A stretch of DNA of 64,000 bases from Nageia nagi (lineage: Eukaryota; Pinophyta): the NCBI GenBank assembly GCA_050084985.1, contig JBITNC010000001.1:146506001-146570000 (forward strand), in the 5' to 3' direction. A model generated the notes under the pieces. It was not told the DNA's origin and made no database searches. It saw only the letters and a list, made by a program, of their open reading frames with translations. A program made the translations under genes and the position numbers. Below are positions 60,818 through 64,000 of this stretch, one piece after another (the stretch's first letter is position 1; every line of letters starts with the position of its first letter).

Positions 60818-62526
60818 TTATTATGTACCAAATATATTTATTTATTTTATATAGGATATAGGCAATATGATGCACACTATATTATGTATAGGTATATATA
60901 GGAATATCTTCTTAGCATCCATATTAATCCCACCACAAGCAACCTTATTTAGAAACTAAAATGAAATGTAATAGAATATAAGTATTTTTTATTAGTTTGA
61001 TAACCATTATCCTTCCATCTAATGAAATATGAATAATTATGTGCCTTGCTTACTGATATTTATTTTTTCTATGATGGATTTACCTAATCGATAACCATAA
61101 TTCAAATACAAAAATCCCAAGGACTTTCATACTCTAATACTATTCTTGCTTAGCCTATCATTTTTATATTCTATTTAGAAAGAGAATATCCTAGATATAT
61201 ATAACTTTTAAATAATGTATGGATCAATAGGATAAGAATATTTCTACTTATCATATTTCTTCATGTATATTATGAGTTGAAAATAATATCAAATCTGAAT
61301 AACTTTAAAATAAAGTATACATCAACAAGATACATTACCCTCCATGCAATACTAGCAAATTAGATAATGATGAAGAAATTGATCAGAGACTTGTCTAGCA
61401 TCATTGTGTGAAATTGCTCATCACCAAAAAGCTTGATCAATTACACCAAACAAAATCTAAAAAATATGTACCTTCAAATGGTAATTCAATATTCATAGAT
61501 CCTCAAAAAGGTAAATTTAAATTAGGTGATATAGTATAACAAATGCATTATATGTAGAGATAACATAAGCTACCATGATATCATGTATGTAAATAATTTA
61601 TATAAAGTTAACATGGGTTATCCATATAACTAAAGTAATATTAAACCACTTAATCTACAACATGTAAAGCCTAAAAAATGTTAGAGTAAAATATAACTTA
61701 TAACATTAATATCCATGAATATAAAAAGGAAGATCTGATGGTTTCTTCTTAAAATAAAGGAAAGAAAAAGAAATAAAGTTAAGGGTTTAAATAAAAAGTC
61801 AAATAAGAACTAGTGAAAGCAAATATCATACAAGATGCCACTTAAAAAAATTGAAAAGGTTGTAATCTAGTAAGAAAGAAAAATAAGACCCAAGGACTTC
61901 TCAAGAGAACATCATACTATTTAAAAGCTATAAACAAGGTGAATAAAAGTTATATAGCTTTATATATAAGGATTATCCATAGGAAAAAAAATACTTAAGT
62001 ATGAACTTGATTATCATTTCATCTATATATTGAATGTAATATCTAACTAATAGGTTCTACTAACTTCTTATACAAATTTAAATCATAATTATGAATGCAC
62101 TTGATATGAGTGAGCTAGGTGAAATATTAAACAAATGAGTTGATACTTGGAAGGTTGTAGGTTATAATTTGAGAAAAAAATTCTTCTCCTTTTATTTATG
62201 CATTCTTATATAAGTCTCTTATTAGCAATTTGATGTATCTTATAGCTAAGAGGTTTATCGTTATATTTGTAGCCAAAGCATTTTTCTCTATGTGATTTGC
62301 ATAAGTTTTTTTAGTCTATGATGTAAAGGTAGTGATTCTAATGTTCTTTAATTATAGTCATATTCCAATTAGGAAGGAAGAATCAATGATAGGAAATCAC
62401 ATCTAGAAATGTCTTATTCCTTGGTTAATCTACAATTTTATAATGCATCAAGAAGTAATGTATAATTTCTTTATCCATTACTAAGGTAGAATATATGATT
62501 TTATCCTCTTCTTACACTCAACCCAT

Positions 62527-62571
<45 letters not shown>

Positions 62572-63560
62572 TAAAATTTTAGAGGGAACTAATAATCACT
62601 TTAGAAAATTTAGAATTATTATCTATTAGAAGTTACCTCTATTAAGTTTGAAAAATCAATAATTTATTAGTGTTTTTATTTTAATTTATAAAATGTATTG
62701 TAATTCCTTACAAAGATAATGCAACTCTTTTTATAAATGAGACATTTCTCTAGACATACCTCTTAATATAATTTTTCATGGTGTATCTAACTATTGATAA
62801 TAGATAAAAAAAATTCATACAGACATGCTCATTTGCATGTTCCTCACGGACCCATATGAAAAAGAAGGAGTCATTCATAAATTCCCATATTCTTTACCTT
62901 AATATTGTTCAAAATGATCTTCAAAGAAAAATAATTATATGTGTAAGCTAAATATTTATTCTCATCATGATAGAAAATCACTAATCTAAAATGACAAGTT
63001 ATGTTTCATGATGTCCTTAAATATTTTCCTTGTGTCAAAAGATACCTCAAATATGAAAAGTTAATATGCCAATGTAATTTATACTATAGACACCAATTTC
63101 TATATAATTTTTGTAAAAGAAGACCTCAAATGCTTAAGGCCCAAGGATGTCTATACACAAGTTTATTCGCATTCAACCTATCGTTTCACATATGTTATGT
63201 ATGATAGAGGATAAAAGATATAGATATTTTACAAATAAAGTACACATAAATATGATAAGGGTATTTACACTTAGCCTATCTCTTCCTATATATCACAAGT
63301 CAAAGAGGATCCCAAGTGTAAAGAATATGAAAAATGTATATGTCAACAAGACATAATAATCCTTTTGCTATATTTCTAGACTAGCTAAAGATGAAAAAAT
63401 ATGTCACATACCTATTTAAAATTAATGTGGGAAGGTTGTTCTCAATTAAAAAGTTGACCATTCATACTAGATAAAATTTCCCACACACAAATAAGCAAAA
63501 AAATATCAAGCATCAAAATAAGTGAACCTATGTTATTTCCAAGGGACAAAGGTATTCATC
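60818..63560 (+). repeat. R3 repeat, copy 2
   Basis: Aligns with 15,790-18,560; see that entry for the shared blocks. A (TA)n tract at 62,532-62,569 replaces a short mixed stretch of copy 1. A few short open frames (for example 63,001-63,204) are broken in copy 1, so they are not supported as genes. Confidence 0.82.
62532..62569. repeat. (TA)n microsatellite in R3 copy 2
   Basis: About 19 TA units; copy 1 of R3 has at the same place (about 17,550) only ATATAAATATACATAT. Confidence 0.95.
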
Positions 63561-63563
63561 CTA

Positions 63564-64000
63564 GAAATAAGGAGATTACACATACAGGTAATATAGACTA
63601 ATAATAGAAGTGAATATATGAACTATATGAACTAAAATAAGGAGATTACACATAGTGCCAATATAGCTAAAACTATGATATAGTAATAGAAAAAATAAAA
63701 GAAAACTTAAAGCTATAGCCTACAATAGATCAATACTCATCCAATACAATAATCAATAATTAAAAAGAATGAATAACTATCCTAAGTCTACCTCAACCCT
63801 AATATTTGTGAGGAATTGGTTACAAGTAGGATTATCACATTGCATATAAATTATAGTTAAAAAAAAAAGTAACATCTCAATTATAATTCTAATAAGAATT
63901 GTAGCATTGATGCTGAGTGTTAGATAGGAACATTGTATTAGTTTAGACATGTTTTTTTTAACTTTATAAATACTCTCTAATGCTTATTGGAATCATAAGC
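63564..64000 (-). mobile_element. Copia element C (A/B family), cut by window end
   Basis: Aligns with the 3' LTR of Copia A and B: the GAACTATATGAACTAAAATA, AGAAAACTTAAAGCTATAGC and GAGGAATTGGTTACAAGTAG blocks. The inner LTR end is at 63,949, followed by the start of the internal region. About 70 bp of the LTR's outer end are missing where it meets R3, and AAATAAGGAGATTACACATA occurs twice (63,575 and 63,635), a small duplication near the junction. The rest lies beyond the window. Confidence 0.8.

Noticed and set aside
63001-63356. Two overlapping plus-strand open frames in R3 copy 2
   Set aside because: The counterpart in R3 copy 1 (about 18,010-18,340) is broken, and no domain is recognisable.
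1-64000. tRNA, rRNA or organelle-derived DNA
   Set aside because: I looked for tRNA T-loop and anticodon-arm patterns, rRNA signatures and plastid or mitochondrial genes and recognised none. A tRNA scan could still find a decayed copy.

Overview
The window looks like plant nuclear DNA from a large, repeat-packed genome. It is strongly A+T-rich (clearly above two thirds A+T by eye). I found no intact host gene, rRNA, tRNA or bacterial-type operon. Every coding trace I recognise belongs to a decayed transposable element or to a plant-specific family (plant mobile domain, PMD). The best taxonomic clue is a decayed Penelope-like element that still shows a GIY-YIG endonuclease (19.3-21.7 kb). Endonuclease-bearing Penelope-like elements are known in plants mainly from conifers (the 'Dryad' group). 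Together with the nested, old retroelements, this makes a conifer or other gymnosperm the most likely source; that is an inference.

Layout. 1-2.0 kb: AT-rich spacer with a purine tract and a 145-bp minisatellite. 2.0-9.8 kb: two related units, each carrying a decayed two-exon PMD gene on the minus strand. Both have a 51-nt first exon, a GAG|GTA donor, and clusters of short iterated motifs at matching places. 10.0-18.6 kb: non-coding dispersed repeats (here called R1 to R4), tandem duplications and a long inverted repeat. 19.3-21.7 kb: the Penelope-like element, sitting inside repeat D. 22.2-29.6 kb: repeat R4, then a complete but dead Copia element A on the minus strand with two LTRs and a (TA)n tract inside its integrase. 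29.6-33.5 kb: spacer, a 112-bp minisatellite and a LINE reverse transcriptase fragment. 33.5-42.8 kb: more D, R1 and R2 repeats, including a 1.66-kb tandem duplication. 42.8-47.7 kb: a second copy of the R4-plus-Copia block, cut off at the position next to the (TA)n tract of copy A. 47.7-52.6 kb: spacer in which I recognise nothing. 52.6-60.8 kb: repeat R1, split by a nearly full-structure Copia element (53,723-58,812) with both LTRs, primer-binding site, polypurine tract and a 5-bp target duplication. 60.8-63.6 kb: second copy of R3. 63.6-64.0 kb: the edge of a third Copia A/B-type copy, cut by the window end.

No working pathway is encoded. What the parts show together is history: successive insertions, block duplication, and decay in which most stop codons are TAG or TGA at positions consistent with C-to-T change in CAG or CGA. 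That is the pattern expected from long-term CHG and CG methylation. The most unusual items are the Penelope-like element and the paired PMD units, whose short-motif clusters keep their position but not their sequence.
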